Source of the DNA: Saccharothrix deserti
Lineage (GTDB): Bacteria; Actinomycetota; Actinomycetes; Mycobacteriales; Pseudonocardiaceae
DNA: 64,000 bases
Assembly: GCF_009769385.1 (NCBI RefSeq)
Contig: NZ_ML775959.1
Span: forward strand, 62,001 to 126,000
Direction of reading: 5' to 3'
This document shows positions 45,341 through 54,445 of this stretch, piece by piece. The position numbers and the translations under genes were made by a program. The notes beneath the pieces are model-generated. The model had not been told where the DNA came from. It saw only the letters and a program-made list of their open reading frames with translations, and ran no database searches. The stretch's first letter is position 1, and every line of letters starts with the position of its first letter.

Positions 45341-45422
45341 CGCGGTGGAGTGGAGATCCGATGCGGGAAGCCCGGTGATCACCAGGATCACCGGACTTCC
45401 CGCGTTCAGGATCTCCACCGCG
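45341..45422. terminator. Long bidirectional hairpin, about 31 paired bases
   Basis: Segments pair in order around loop ACCAG (45381-45385): CCGGTGATC with GATCACCGG, GCGGGAAG with CTTCCCGC, GGAGATCC with GGATCTCC and CGCGGT with ACCGCG, with small bulges. It lies between the convergent protease and DUF3152 genes. Confidence 0.75.
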
Positions 45423-45447
45423 GCGAACCCTCGTCGTCCGCTTTCTC

Positions 45448-46257
<810 letters not shown>

Positions 46258-46336
46258 GCCCCCAAGATCGAGAAGAAGTGTGAAGAACCTGTTGTCGTCC
46301 TGCTCGATGGCCGTGAAGGTCGGCATACTCGCGGTC

Positions 46337-47002
46337 GTGTGCGCCCACATCCTCGTCGCCGAGGACAACCCCCACCAGGCCGAACTCGTCCGCCGCTACC
46401 TCGAGCACGACGGGCACTCGGTGGTGGTCGTGCACGACGGCCGGTCCGCGATCGACGAGGCGCGCAGGCGCAACCCGGACCTGCTGGTGCTGGACGTGAT
46501 GATGCCCGCGGTGGACGGGCTGGACGTGGTCCGCGTGCTGCGCGCCGATTCGGACGTGCCGATCGTGCTGCTCACCGCGCGGTCGGCCGAGGACGACGTG
46601 CTGCTCGGGTTCGACCTGGGCGCGGACGACTACGTGACCAAGCCGTTCCGGCCGCGCCAACTCGTCGCGCGGGTACGCACGATCCTGCGCCGCGCCGGAC
46701 ACGCCCGCTCCACGAACGCCGCCGTGCTGACGGTCGGCGACATGGTGGTCGACCCGATCCGGCACGAGGTCACGTTGGCGGGCGAGCCGGTGAGCCTGAC
46801 ACCGATGGAGTTCCGCCTGCTGTCTACGCTGGCCGCCCAGCCGCACCGCGTGTTCACCCGAGGCCAACTGCTCCAGGACGGCTTCACCACCGAGCGGACC
46901 GTGGACGTGCACATCGTCAAGCTGCGCCGCAAGATCGAGCAGGACCCGCGCCGCCCGCGTCGGCTGCTGACCGTCTACGGGATCGGGTACAAGCTCGTAT
47001 GA
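46337..47002 (+). CDS. OmpR-type response regulator
   Basis: A 221-residue regulator. The receiver domain has VAEDNPHQAE (acidic pocket), phospho-acceptor Asp in LLVLDVMMPAVDG, Thr in VLLTARS and Lys in YVTKPF. A winged-helix DNA-binding domain follows (LTPMEFRLLSTLAAQPHRVF to LLTVYGIGYKLV). I favour GTG 46337, which may be leaderless because CATACT lies 7 nt upstream; ATG 46307 would add 10 residues. Its stop overlaps the kinase start (ATGA). Confidence 0.9.
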   Translation: MCAHILVAEDNPHQAELVRRYLEHDGHSVVVVHDGRSAIDEARRRNPDLLVLDVMMPAVDGLDVVRVLRADSDVPIVLLTARSAEDDVLLGFDLGADDYVTKPFRPRQLVARVRTILRRAGHARSTNAAVLTVGDMVVDPIRHEVTLAGEPVSLTPMEFRLLSTLAAQPHRVFTRGQLLQDGFTTERTVDVHIVKLRRKIEQDPRRPRRLLTVYGIGYKLV

Positions 47003-48723
47003 GTCTGCTCTTCCGCTTCTTCGCGGTGTCGCTGCTGATCGCCGGCTCGTCGATCGCCGTCACCGCCTGGCTCGCCACCCAGACCACCACCGGCAGCATC
47101 CGGCAGGAGCAGGGCGAGGCACTGGCCACCGACGCCTCGATCTACGACCGGCTGCTCGGGTACGCGGCGGTCAACCCGCGCTGGTCGGACGTTCAGTCCA
47201 CAGTGGACACCATCGCGCGGGAGACCGGCCGGCGGATCGCGTTGACCACGTGGGACCGCACGACCATCGCGGACTCCGGTGACGAGGGCTCACCGCAGCT
47301 CCCGGTCAACCCCACCGTGGTGGTCGATCCGCTGAACGTGAATCCGGTGCTCAAACCCGTCGAGGTGGACGAGATCGACCCGCGCGCCGTCGGCCCGTTC
47401 AAGCTCACCCGGGAGGAGAGCGACAACCTGCGCGCACGGGCACAGATGGTCGCCGATTGCGACGGGCGGACCGTCGTCATGGAGCCGAGCGGACGTCCGG
47501 TGCTGGTGCGGCAGAACCCGAGGACGCAGTTCGCGGACTGCGAGGTCGACGAGCTGCTGTACGAGCCGACGGAGACGGAGCGGAAGGCGAGCGGCGAACT
47601 GATCGAGTTGCTCCAGGACTGCCTCAGTCGCTCGAACATCGAGCTGTCCCCCTTGCCGTGGATGAACCTCACCACGCCCGAGTGGTACCGCTCGCCACGG
47701 GTGCACGAGACGCCCGAGGAGGCCGCGTGCCTGGCCTCCGCACGACGGGAACAGCTCACCCAGTACGTCGCGCCGCCCGCCCTGATGTTCCTGACCGCCC
47801 CGACCGGAGCGGAACCGCCGACGGTCGACCTGTCCACGGCGGGCGTCACCCGCATCACGTGGACGGCGCTCGGCATCCTCGCCCTGGCCGGGCTCGCCTC
47901 CTGGCTGACGGCGAACCACCTGGTCCGGCCGATCCGCGCGCTCACCGCCGCCACCCGGCGGATGGGCGCGGGCGACCGGGAGGTCCGGGTGACGGCGGCC
48001 AAGGGCGAGATCGGCGGGCTGGCCCGGTCGTTCAACACGATGTCGGCCAAGCTCGCCGACACCGAGCGGCAACGGCAGGCGCTGGTGGGCGACGTCGCGC
48101 ACGAGCTGCGCACGCCGTTGAGCAACGTCACCGGGTGGCTGGAGGCGGCCCAGGACGGTGTCGCGGCGACCGACCAGCGGCTGGTGGCGCTGCTGTTGGA
48201 GGAATCGCTCGTGCTGCAACGCCTCGTGGACGACCTGCACGACCTGGCGCAGGCCGACGCGGGCACGTTGCGCCTGCACGCGGAGCCGATCGACGCGGCC
48301 GACGTGGTCGAGCAGGTGGTGGCCGCGCACGCGACGAACCGCGAGGTCACCGTCACCGCGCGGACCGAGGGGGAGCTGTTCCTGGTCGCCGACCCGGTGC
48401 GGCTGCGCCAGGCGGTGGAGAACCTGGTCACCAACGCGATCCGCTACACGCCGGCGGGCGGCACGGTGTCCGTCGAGGGCAGGCTCGACCAGGGGGTCGT
48501 GATCGAGGTGGTCGACACCGGCGTCGGCATCGCGCCGGACGACCTGCCGCACGTGTTCGACCGGTTCTGGCGGGCCGACAAGTCCCGCAGCCGCACGACC
48601 GGCGGCAGCGGCCTGGGGCTGGCGATCACCCGGCACCTGGTGGAGGCGCACGGCGGGACGGTGTCGGTGACGAGCGAACCCGGTGCGGGCTCGACGTTCC
48701 GCATCACGTTGCCCACGCCGTGA
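46999..48723 (+). CDS. HAMP sensor histidine kinase
   Basis: A 574-residue kinase. Two membrane helices (residues 5-25 and about 290-310) flank a large extracytoplasmic sensor domain with several Cys. HAMP follows, then HisKA with the phosphorylated His in GDVAHELRTPLSN, N box ENLVTNAIRYTP, G1 DTGVGIAPDDL, F box VFDRFWRADKS and G2 GGSGLGLAI. It is translationally coupled to the response regulator. The ligand is unknown; the divergent DUF3152 gene is a candidate target. Confidence 0.92.
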   Translation: MSLLFRFFAVSLLIAGSSIAVTAWLATQTTTGSIRQEQGEALATDASIYDRLLGYAAVNPRWSDVQSTVDTIARETGRRIALTTWDRTTIADSGDEGSPQLPVNPTVVVDPLNVNPVLKPVEVDEIDPRAVGPFKLTREESDNLRARAQMVADCDGRTVVMEPSGRPVLVRQNPRTQFADCEVDELLYEPTETERKASGELIELLQDCLSRSNIELSPLPWMNLTTPEWYRSPRVHETPEEAACLASARREQLTQYVAPPALMFLTAPTGAEPPTVDLSTAGVTRITWTALGILALAGLASWLTANHLVRPIRALTAATRRMGAGDREVRVTAAKGEIGGLARSFNTMSAKLADTERQRQALVGDVAHELRTPLSNVTGWLEAAQDGVAATDQRLVALLLEESLVLQRLVDDLHDLAQADAGTLRLHAEPIDAADVVEQVVAAHATNREVTVTARTEGELFLVADPVRLRQAVENLVTNAIRYTPAGGTVSVEGRLDQGVVIEVVDTGVGIAPDDLPHVFDRFWRADKSRSRTTGGSGLGLAITRHLVEAHGGTVSVTSEPGAGSTFRITLPTP

Positions 48724-48724
48724 G

Positions 48725-49372
48725 TCAGTCCTTGACGGTGATGCCGAGCGTCTGGGCGAACACCGGGGCCAGGTCCAGCGCCTGGGTGAAGCTGATCGTC
48801 GCGCCCCGGAGCGAGTCGCAGCCGTTGCGGATGCCCAGCTCGGCGGCGTCGCGCAGGTCCACCTTCTTCAGCTTCACCTGCTCGAACCGGATGTCCTCGA
48901 GCGTCGAGCCGGGGAACGAGACGTTGGTGAGTTCCGCTTCGGTGAAGTCCACGTCGCGCAGGATGCTGTTCACGAAGGTGACGTCGCGCAGCGTGGCGCC
49001 GCGCAGGTTGACCGAGACCAGCTTGCAGCCGAAGAACGTCACCCGGCTCATCCCGGACTCGAACATCGCCACCCCGGCGAAGGCGGTGTTCACGATTTCC
49101 GCGTCGAGCCAACCGGTTTCCGCCAGGTCGGTCCCCATGACCTGGACCCCGTGCAGCCAGACGTCGTTGAACCGGGCCCGTCGGAGCGACCCGTCGGTGA
49201 TCCTGACGGTGGAGAGCGCCGATTCGCTGAACCTCGCGTTGCCCGCCGCGGGCGCCGGGAACTCGCGGTCGGAGAAGTGGGCGACGTTGTAGTCGCCGCC
49301 GGGCTCCAGGTCCTCGTGGTCTTCGAGGTACGAGGCGAAGGGCAGGTCCGCCAGGGCCCTGGGTTCCAGCAT
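48725..49372 (-). CDS. Pentapeptide repeat protein
   Basis: A 215-residue protein whose middle is made of degenerate A(D/N)LXX-type five-residue repeats (ARFSESALSTVRI, VNLRGATLRDVTF, VDFTEAELTNVSF), giving a right-handed beta-helix. Some relatives mimic DNA and protect gyrase; most have no known role. It ends 1 bp from the convergent histidine kinase stop. Confidence 0.88.
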   Translation of the reverse strand: MLEPRALADLPFASYLEDHEDLEPGGDYNVAHFSDREFPAPAAGNARFSESALSTVRITDGSLRRARFNDVWLHGVQVMGTDLAETGWLDAEIVNTAFAGVAMFESGMSRVTFFGCKLVSVNLRGATLRDVTFVNSILRDVDFTEAELTNVSFPGSTLEDIRFEQVKLKKVDLRDAAELGIRNGCDSLRGATISFTQALDLAPVFAQTLGITVKD

Positions 49373-49474
49373 GCGGTCGATCGTAACGAACCGCGTGGTT
49401 TACGCCGGTGACGCGGTCTGTGGTCGATCGATGACGGTCGGTACTCGACCGCGTGGCGGTGCGCACACACGCAT

Positions 49475-49491
49475 ATGGAAACGATAACCAT
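49475..49491 (+). promoter_or_regulatory. Zur-like box upstream of an ABC importer
   Basis: ATGGAAACGATAACCAT resembles actinobacterial zinc-repressor boxes of the ATGnnAACGATnnnCAT kind, but only the outer ATGG/CCAT arms are fully palindromic. TAGGTT at 49497-49502 could be the -10 of the importer promoter, so a bound repressor would block it. Confidence 0.4.
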
Positions 49492-49536
49492 CTTGCTAGG
49501 TTCACGGGGTTCCGTCACCCGACCCTTGGACGACCC

Positions 49537-51027
49537 GTGCGCCATCGCATTCCCCTGTCCGCCGCTGTCGCGGCCGCCTGTGCCCTCCTGCTGACCGGGT
49601 GCTTCGCCGCCCAGAACGGGGCGACCGCGGACCCGTCCGGTGGGCGGATCAAGCTCGCGATGCTGCAACCCCCGCGTTCCGGCCTGACGCCGTTCAGCGA
49701 CGACGCCTTCAAGCTCTCGCGCTGGTCCACCGCGGAAACGCTGGTCACCCTCGACGCGGACGGCAACGCGCAGCCCGGCCTCGCCACCGGGTGGAAGCGG
49801 ACGTCCGACAACGCCTGGGAGTTCACCATCCGCCAGGGGGTGACCTTCCACGACGGCAGCGCGTTGACCCCGGCGGCCGTCACCAACACCCTCACCCGCG
49901 CCACCGCCGCGTCGCCCAAGCCGCGCATCCTCGACGGCGTGCAGCTGACCGCGCAGACGTCGGGGGACAAGGTGGTCGTCACCACCGGCGCCTCCGACCC
50001 GCTGGTGCCGCAACGCCTGTCCTCGCCGCAGCTCGCGATCCTCGCCGAGAGCGCTTACCGCGCGGACGGGAAGGTCGACCCGGTCGGCACGGGCACCGGT
50101 CCGTTCAAGCTGGTCGCGGTGAACGGGACGACGACGGCCACGCTCGACCGCTACGACGGCTACTGGGGGACGAAGGCCAACGCCGCGGGCATCGACGTCT
50201 CGTTCGTGCCCGACGGCACCGCCCGCGCCGCCGCGATCCGCAGCGGCGAAGCGCACATCGCGGAGGCCGTGCCGGTCTCGCAGGCCTCGCTGCTCGACCC
50301 GGCGACGATCACCGAAGTGCCGATGCCGCGCACCAACACCCTGTACCTGAACACGAAGGCGGGACCGTTCCAGGACCGGGGTTTGCGTGCCGCCGTACGT
50401 GAGGCGATCAACCCGGAGGAGATCGTCGGCGGCGTGTACGAGAACCGGGCCGACGTCGCCGCCGGACTGCTCGGGCCCGCGCTGCCCTGGGCCGCCGAGG
50501 GGCGTACCGCGGTGACCCGCACGCCCGGCGCCGCCCCGAAGGGCACCGCGATCACCCTCGCCACCTTCTCGGACCGCGCCGAACTGCCCGAGGTCGCCTC
50601 GGTGCTGCAACAGCAGCTGGAGGACGCCGGTTTCACCGTGACCCAGGTCGTCCGCGAGTACGCGCACGTCGAGGAGGACGCGCTCGCCGGGAAGTTCGAC
50701 GCGTTCATCCTGTCCAGGGCGACCGTGCTCGACTCCGGTGACCCCGTCGCGTACCTGCAGTCCGACTTCACCTGCGAGGGCTCGTTCAACATCGCCCAGC
50801 TGTGCGACGGTGACGTGGACGCCGCCGTGAAGAAGGCCTCCGCCACCGAGGCGGGCGACCAGCGCCGTGCGGCGATCCTGGCGGCCGAGGCGGCGGTGCT
50901 GAAGACCGACGCCGCGATCCCGATGCTGCACGAACGCGTCATCCAGGGTGACGCGACCTCGGTGGTCGACGCGGCCAAGGACCCGCGTGAGAGGACGTTG
51001 ATCACGTCCGCGACCCGGCTGCGGTGA
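49537..51027 (+). CDS. ABC transporter solute-binding lipoprotein (SBP family 5)
   Basis: A 496-residue lipoprotein. The lipobox LLTGC is at about residue 22. The body matches the peptide/nickel-type family 5 (LATGWKRTSDNAWEFTIRQG, VTFHDGSALT, GTGPFKLVAV). These bind oligopeptides, nickel or metal-chelator complexes. The start GTG 49537 places the signal peptide correctly; longer frames do not. It is translationally coupled (GTGA) to the permease. A possible Zur-like box upstream hints at metal or metallophore uptake. Confidence 0.87.
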   Translation: MRHRIPLSAAVAAACALLLTGCFAAQNGATADPSGGRIKLAMLQPPRSGLTPFSDDAFKLSRWSTAETLVTLDADGNAQPGLATGWKRTSDNAWEFTIRQGVTFHDGSALTPAAVTNTLTRATAASPKPRILDGVQLTAQTSGDKVVVTTGASDPLVPQRLSSPQLAILAESAYRADGKVDPVGTGTGPFKLVAVNGTTTATLDRYDGYWGTKANAAGIDVSFVPDGTARAAAIRSGEAHIAEAVPVSQASLLDPATITEVPMPRTNTLYLNTKAGPFQDRGLRAAVREAINPEEIVGGVYENRADVAAGLLGPALPWAAEGRTAVTRTPGAAPKGTAITLATFSDRAELPEVASVLQQQLEDAGFTVTQVVREYAHVEEDALAGKFDAFILSRATVLDSGDPVAYLQSDFTCEGSFNIAQLCDGDVDAAVKKASATEAGDQRRAAILAAEAAVLKTDAAIPMLHERVIQGDATSVVDAAKDPRERTLITSATRLR

Positions 51028-52838
51028 CCGCGCTGTCGTCGGCCCGCGCGGGCGTGCTGATCGCCCGCGCCGGTGGGCTCGCCGCCGTCGTCGCCGTGAT
51101 CGGGCTGCTGCCCTGGCTGTCCGGACGCGACCCGGCGCTGTCGGTGCTGCGCGCCCGTTCCGCCGAGCAGGAGCCGACGGTGGAGGCGCTGGAGTCCGTG
51201 CGCCGCGAACTCGGCCTGGACGCCGGTCCGGTGGCGTTGTTCGGCGACTGGCTGGGCGGTGTGCTGCGCGGAGACCTCGGCCGGTCGTGGGTCGACGGCG
51301 CGGAGGTGCTGCCCGGCGTGCTGGCGGCGTTGGGTGTGTCGCTGACGTTGATGGGCGCGGCGCTGGTCGTCGCGCTGCTGCTGGCTGGTGGGCTGTGCGC
51401 GTCGACGTTGGTGCGGGGTGCGCGGGGGACTGCGCGCGGGGGCACCGGTGCGGTGGCGGCCGTGCTCGCGGGGCTGCCCGAGTTCCTGCTCGCCACGCTG
51501 TTGCTGGTGGTGCTGTCGGTGTGGCTGGGCTGGCTCCCGCCTTACGGCTGGCAGGGGCCGCAGCACCTGGTGCTCCCGGCGTTGGCGTTGGGCATCCCGG
51601 CGGGCGGCGTCCTGGGACGGCTGGTGGACGACGCGCTGCCCGCAGTCTTCGAGGAGCGGTGGGTGGTGTTGTGGCGGTCCTGGGGGTGTTCGCCCGCCGT
51701 CATCGGACGGGCCGCGGTGCGCCGGGCGTTGCCCGCCGTGCTACCGCAGTTCGGGCTGGTCGCGGTCGGGCTGACCGGGGGAGCGGTGGCGGTGGAGGTG
51801 GTGTTCGCCGTGCCGGGCCTCGGCCGCACCGCGTTGGGTTCCGCCGAGTCCCAGGACCTGCCGCTGCTGCAAGGTTCCGTGCTGGCGCTCGTGCTGCTCG
51901 GGTTGGTGGGCGGGGTGCTCGTGGCCGGTGTCCGGCGTCGGATGCTCGGGCCGGCGCTGCGTGACGCCGCGCTGTCCGCACCGCCGCCGGTGCGGGTTCC
52001 CGCGGGGCGGCTGCACCGCGTGGTCGTGGCGGTCAGCGCCGCCGTGCCGGCGGCCGTCATCTGCTGGGGCCTGCTGGGGGAGCCGTTGCGGCTGAACGCC
52101 GTCGCCCGGCTTTCGCCGCCGAGTTGGGCGCACCCGTTGGGCACCGATTCGCTGGGACGTGACGTGCTGGCCAGGGTGGGGCACGGGGCGGCGGCGACGC
52201 TCGCCGTCACGCTGCTCGTGTGCCTGGTCTCGTTCGTGGTGGCCATGGCCATCGGCTTCCTGCCGGGCCTGGCCGAGGGCGCCGCCGAGACCGCGAACGC
52301 CGTACCGCCGGTGATCGCGGGCATTCTGGTGGCGGCGATCGTCGGCCCCGGCCCGGTCGGCGCGTCCATCGCGGTCGCCCTGGTCTCGTGGCCGGCGCTC
52401 GCCTCCCACGCGGCGGCCCTGGTGCAGGAAATCAGAGCCACCACCCACATCGAAGCCCTGCGTGCGCTCGGGGCCGGGCCGACGTGGATCCTGACCCGTC
52501 ACGTCCTGCCGGCGGTGGCGGGCCCGGTCGCCCGGCACGCCGTCCTGCGGCTGCCCGGCATCGCGTTGGCGCTCGCGTCGTTGGGTTTCCTGGGGTTGGG
52601 CGCCCAGCCACCCGCGCCGGAGTGGGGCCTGATGCTGGCGGAGTCCCTGCCGTACCTGGAACGCGCCCCGTGGGCGGCTCTCGCTCCGACGGCGATGCTG
52701 CTGTTCCTGGCGACGCTGGCGGTCTCGCTGTCCACCCTGCCAACGCCTCCGACCGGGGATCGACGGGCCGTGCGGCACCGGGGCCGCCGTCTGGTCACCG
52801 GCGGACGTGCGTATCCGGTGCGAATGTCGGGTCGATAA
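51024..52838 (+). CDS. Fused ABC permease, both DppB-like and DppC-like halves
   Basis: A 604-residue membrane protein with two complete permease domains, each about six helices. The first half contains a DppB-like EAA loop (LWRSWGCSPAVIGRAAVRRALPAVL). The second starts near residue 325 and has HPLGTDSLGRDVLARV and EALRALGAGPTWILTRHVLP. These are normally two proteins. No ATP-binding subunit follows, so the ATPase must come from elsewhere. The GTG start overlaps the binding-protein stop. Confidence 0.87.
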   Translation: MTALSSARAGVLIARAGGLAAVVAVIGLLPWLSGRDPALSVLRARSAEQEPTVEALESVRRELGLDAGPVALFGDWLGGVLRGDLGRSWVDGAEVLPGVLAALGVSLTLMGAALVVALLLAGGLCASTLVRGARGTARGGTGAVAAVLAGLPEFLLATLLLVVLSVWLGWLPPYGWQGPQHLVLPALALGIPAGGVLGRLVDDALPAVFEERWVVLWRSWGCSPAVIGRAAVRRALPAVLPQFGLVAVGLTGGAVAVEVVFAVPGLGRTALGSAESQDLPLLQGSVLALVLLGLVGGVLVAGVRRRMLGPALRDAALSAPPPVRVPAGRLHRVVVAVSAAVPAAVICWGLLGEPLRLNAVARLSPPSWAHPLGTDSLGRDVLARVGHGAAATLAVTLLVCLVSFVVAMAIGFLPGLAEGAAETANAVPPVIAGILVAAIVGPGPVGASIAVALVSWPALASHAAALVQEIRATTHIEALRALGAGPTWILTRHVLPAVAGPVARHAVLRLPGIALALASLGFLGLGAQPPAPEWGLMLAESLPYLERAPWAALAPTAMLLFLATLAVSLSTLPTPPTGDRRAVRHRGRRLVTGGRAYPVRMSGR

Positions 52839-52904
52839 AAGCGTTGCATTCCCCGGCGGGCGACGTGCATGCTTGCGGCACACCACAGCGAAAGGGCGGG
52901 AGTC

Positions 52905-53042
52905 ATGGCGGACATGCGGAAGCGAGGGTTGCAGCGCTTGCGGCAAAGCGCCGCGAACGTCGCCGTGTGTTCCCTCGCCGACCGGCTCCGGCTCGACCTC
53001 ACGTGGCAGCAGGCGCTGCCGAGCTGCGCGGACTCCCCATGA
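52905..53042 (+). CDS. Small ORF, 45 aa, unknown
   Basis: ATG preceded by GGGCGGGAG, 45 codons (MADMRKRGLQRLRQSAANVA, then a Trp-containing segment and SCADSP), then a stop 27 bp before a good intrinsic terminator. The N-terminus is basic and amphipathic with two Cys overall. I do not recognise it. The rest of the 52839-53145 gap shows no gene. Confidence 0.45.
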   Translation: MADMRKRGLQRLRQSAANVAVCSLADRLRLDLTWQQALPSCADSP

Positions 53043-53069
53043 TGACGTAATTCTCGTCATGTCGAGGGA

Positions 53070-53110
53070 GCCGCCCATCGGGAGACCGATCCGGGCGGCT
53101 TCTTTGTTTC
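53070..53110 (+). terminator. Intrinsic terminator with GAGA loop and T-rich tail
   Basis: GCCGCCCATCGG, loop GAGA, CCGAT-cc-GGGCGGC, then TTCTTTGTTT. It ends the transcript of the small ORF and permease genes ahead of the tRNA cluster. Confidence 0.85.
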
Positions 53111-53145
53111 CCGCACCCTGAAATCGTTTTTCTCCTGCGTCGTAC

Positions 53146-53219
53146 GCGGTTCTAGCCCAATCGGTAGAGGCGTCTGGTCGAGGGCCAGTCCAGTCGGGGT
53201 TCGACTCCCCGGAACCGCA
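53146..53219 (+). tRNA. Atypical tRNA-like gene, apparent anticodon GAG, C33
   Basis: The acceptor stem GCGGTTC/GAACCGC and T-arm CGGGG-TTCGACT-CCCCG are perfect. The anticodon arm is CTGG-TCGAGGG-CCAG: only four pairs, with C instead of the invariant U33. The apparent anticodon is GAG (leucine), but there is no long variable arm. The D-stem has three pairs. CCA is not encoded. It may be a degenerate tRNA or a specialised tRNA-like RNA. Confidence 0.6.
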
Positions 53220-53229
53220 CGAGTTCCCA

Positions 53230-53302
53230 GCCCCTGTAGCCCAACGGAAGAGGCAACGCGCTCAGAACGCGTCCGGTCCGGGTTCGAATCCTGGTGGGGG
53301 CA
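53230..53302 (+). tRNA. Class I tRNA with leucine anticodon CAG
   Basis: Acceptor GCCCCTG/TGGGGGC, anticodon arm ACGCG-CTCAGAA-CGCGT (CAG at 53263-53265) and T-arm CCGGG-TTCGAAT-CCTGG. The variable loop is only 5 nt (CCGGT), whereas bacterial tRNA-Leu normally has a long variable arm. The D-arm (GCCCAACGGAAGAGGC) resembles that of the preceding gene. CCA is not encoded. Confidence 0.75.
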
Positions 53303-53309
53303 CGCACGA

Positions 53310-53382
53310 TCCCGGTTGGTGTAGTCGGCAGCACGGCGGATTTTGGATCCGTCCAGCCCAGGTTCGAACCCTGGACCGGGAG
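53310..53382 (+). tRNA. tRNA-Gln (TTG)
   Basis: Acceptor TCCCGGT/ACCGGGA, anticodon loop TTTTGGA with TTG at 53343-53345, discriminator G. This is a normal bacterial glutamine tRNA. CCA is not encoded. Confidence 0.92.
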
Positions 53383-53401
53383 CTGCCCGAGCACCACCCG
53401 G

Positions 53402-53474
53402 TGCCCGTTGGTCCAGTTGGCACGGACACCGCGTTCTGACCGCGGAGACCGAGGTTCGAACCCTCGACGGGCAG
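53402..53474 (+). tRNA. tRNA-Gln (CTG)
   Basis: Acceptor TGCCCGT/ACGGGCA, anticodon stem CCGCG/CGCGG with loop TTCTGAC (CTG at 53436-53438), T-arm CGAGG-TTCGAAC-CCTCG, discriminator G. Confidence 0.93.
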
Positions 53475-53478
53475 CAAG

Positions 53479-53561
53479 GCCCCTGTGGCGGAACGGGAGA
53501 CGCGCGCGGCTCAAACCCGCGTACCGGCAGCGGTGTGCAGGTTCGACTCCTGCCAGGGGCA
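53479..53561 (+). tRNA. tRNA-Leu (CAA), class II
   Basis: Acceptor GCCCCTG/CAGGGGC, anticodon stem CGCGG/CCGCG with loop CTCAAAC (CAA at 53512-53514), a long variable arm (TACCGGCAGCGGTGT) as expected for leucine, T-arm GCAGG-TTCGACT-CCTGC. It ends 2 bp from the convergent LysR stop. Confidence 0.92.
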
Positions 53562-53563
53562 CT

Positions 53564-54433
53564 TCACAGCATGTCGAGGATGCCGAGGAAGGCCGTCGCC
53601 GCGGGCGTGCGGCTGACGCGGCTCCAGATGATGTACTCGACGCGGGCCGGGGCGTCGGTGACCTCGATGGTGGTCACGCCGGTGAGCTGGGGCACGTAGG
53701 CGGAGGGGAACATCGCGACGCCTAAACCCTGCTCCACCAGGCGGGCTATGAGGTCTGCGCTGGTCACCTCGAAGACGACGTCGCGGTTGAGACCGGCGGC
53801 TGAGAAGGCCAGGTCGGATTGGGTGCGTCCGGCCGTCTTGGCCGGCAAGTCCACGAACACCTCGGAGGAGAGCCTGCGGAGGTCGACCGCCGGTTCTCCG
53901 GCGAGGGGGTGGTCCGGCGCGACCACGGCGACGAGTCGGTCACGGGCGAGCTCACGGGCGTTGACCCCTTCGAGTCGCGCTGTGGTCGGCATCCCGAGGA
54001 AGGCCACTTCGATGGCTCCTTCCTTGACCTGGTCGACGAGGTCCTCGCTCGCGCCCACGCGCAGGCTGATGCGCACGTACGGGTACCGCCGGCGGAACTC
54101 GCGCAGGGCACCCGGGATGTCGACCGCGGCGACGGTGGGGATCAGGCCGACGGCGAGCCGTCCGCGCACCTCGCCGACAGCCGCGGCGACCTCGACCACT
54201 GCGCGCTCGGCGGCGTCCAGGCACTGACGGGCGGCGGGGAGGAACGCCGCACCGGCCGCTGTCAGCCGCACCCGGCGGCTGGTGCGCTCGAAGAGCTTCG
54301 CGCCCAGTTCCCGTTCCAGGCGCGCGATCTGGTGGCTGAGCGCGGACTGGACGACCAGACACCGTTCGGCGGCCCGGGTGAAGCTGTTCGTCTCGGCGAC
54401 GGCGATGACGTAGCGCATCTGCTGGAGCTCCAT
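53564..54433 (-). CDS. LysR family transcriptional regulator
   Basis: About 289 residues. The winged HTH at the N-terminus (MELQQMRYVIAVAETNSFTR, ALSHQIARLERELGAKLFER) is followed by a periplasmic-binding-like effector domain. ATG 54433 gives the usual LysR N-terminus; an upstream in-frame ATG is possible. It diverges from the Rv2466c-type gene, with two palindromes between them, so that gene is the likely target. Confidence 0.92.
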   Translation of the reverse strand: MELQQMRYVIAVAETNSFTRAAERCLVVQSALSHQIARLERELGAKLFERTSRRVRLTAAGAAFLPAARQCLDAAERAVVEVAAAVGEVRGRLAVGLIPTVAAVDIPGALREFRRRYPYVRISLRVGASEDLVDQVKEGAIEVAFLGMPTTARLEGVNARELARDRLVAVVAPDHPLAGEPAVDLRRLSSEVFVDLPAKTAGRTQSDLAFSAAGLNRDVVFEVTSADLIARLVEQGLGVAMFPSAYVPQLTGVTTIEVTDAPARVEYIIWSRVSRTPAATAFLGILDML

Positions 54434-54445
54434 GGATCTATCTTG

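Noticed and set aside
53146-53561. Integration site of a mobile island in the tRNA cluster
   Set aside because: No integrase, excisionase or repeated tRNA 3' end is visible within the window.
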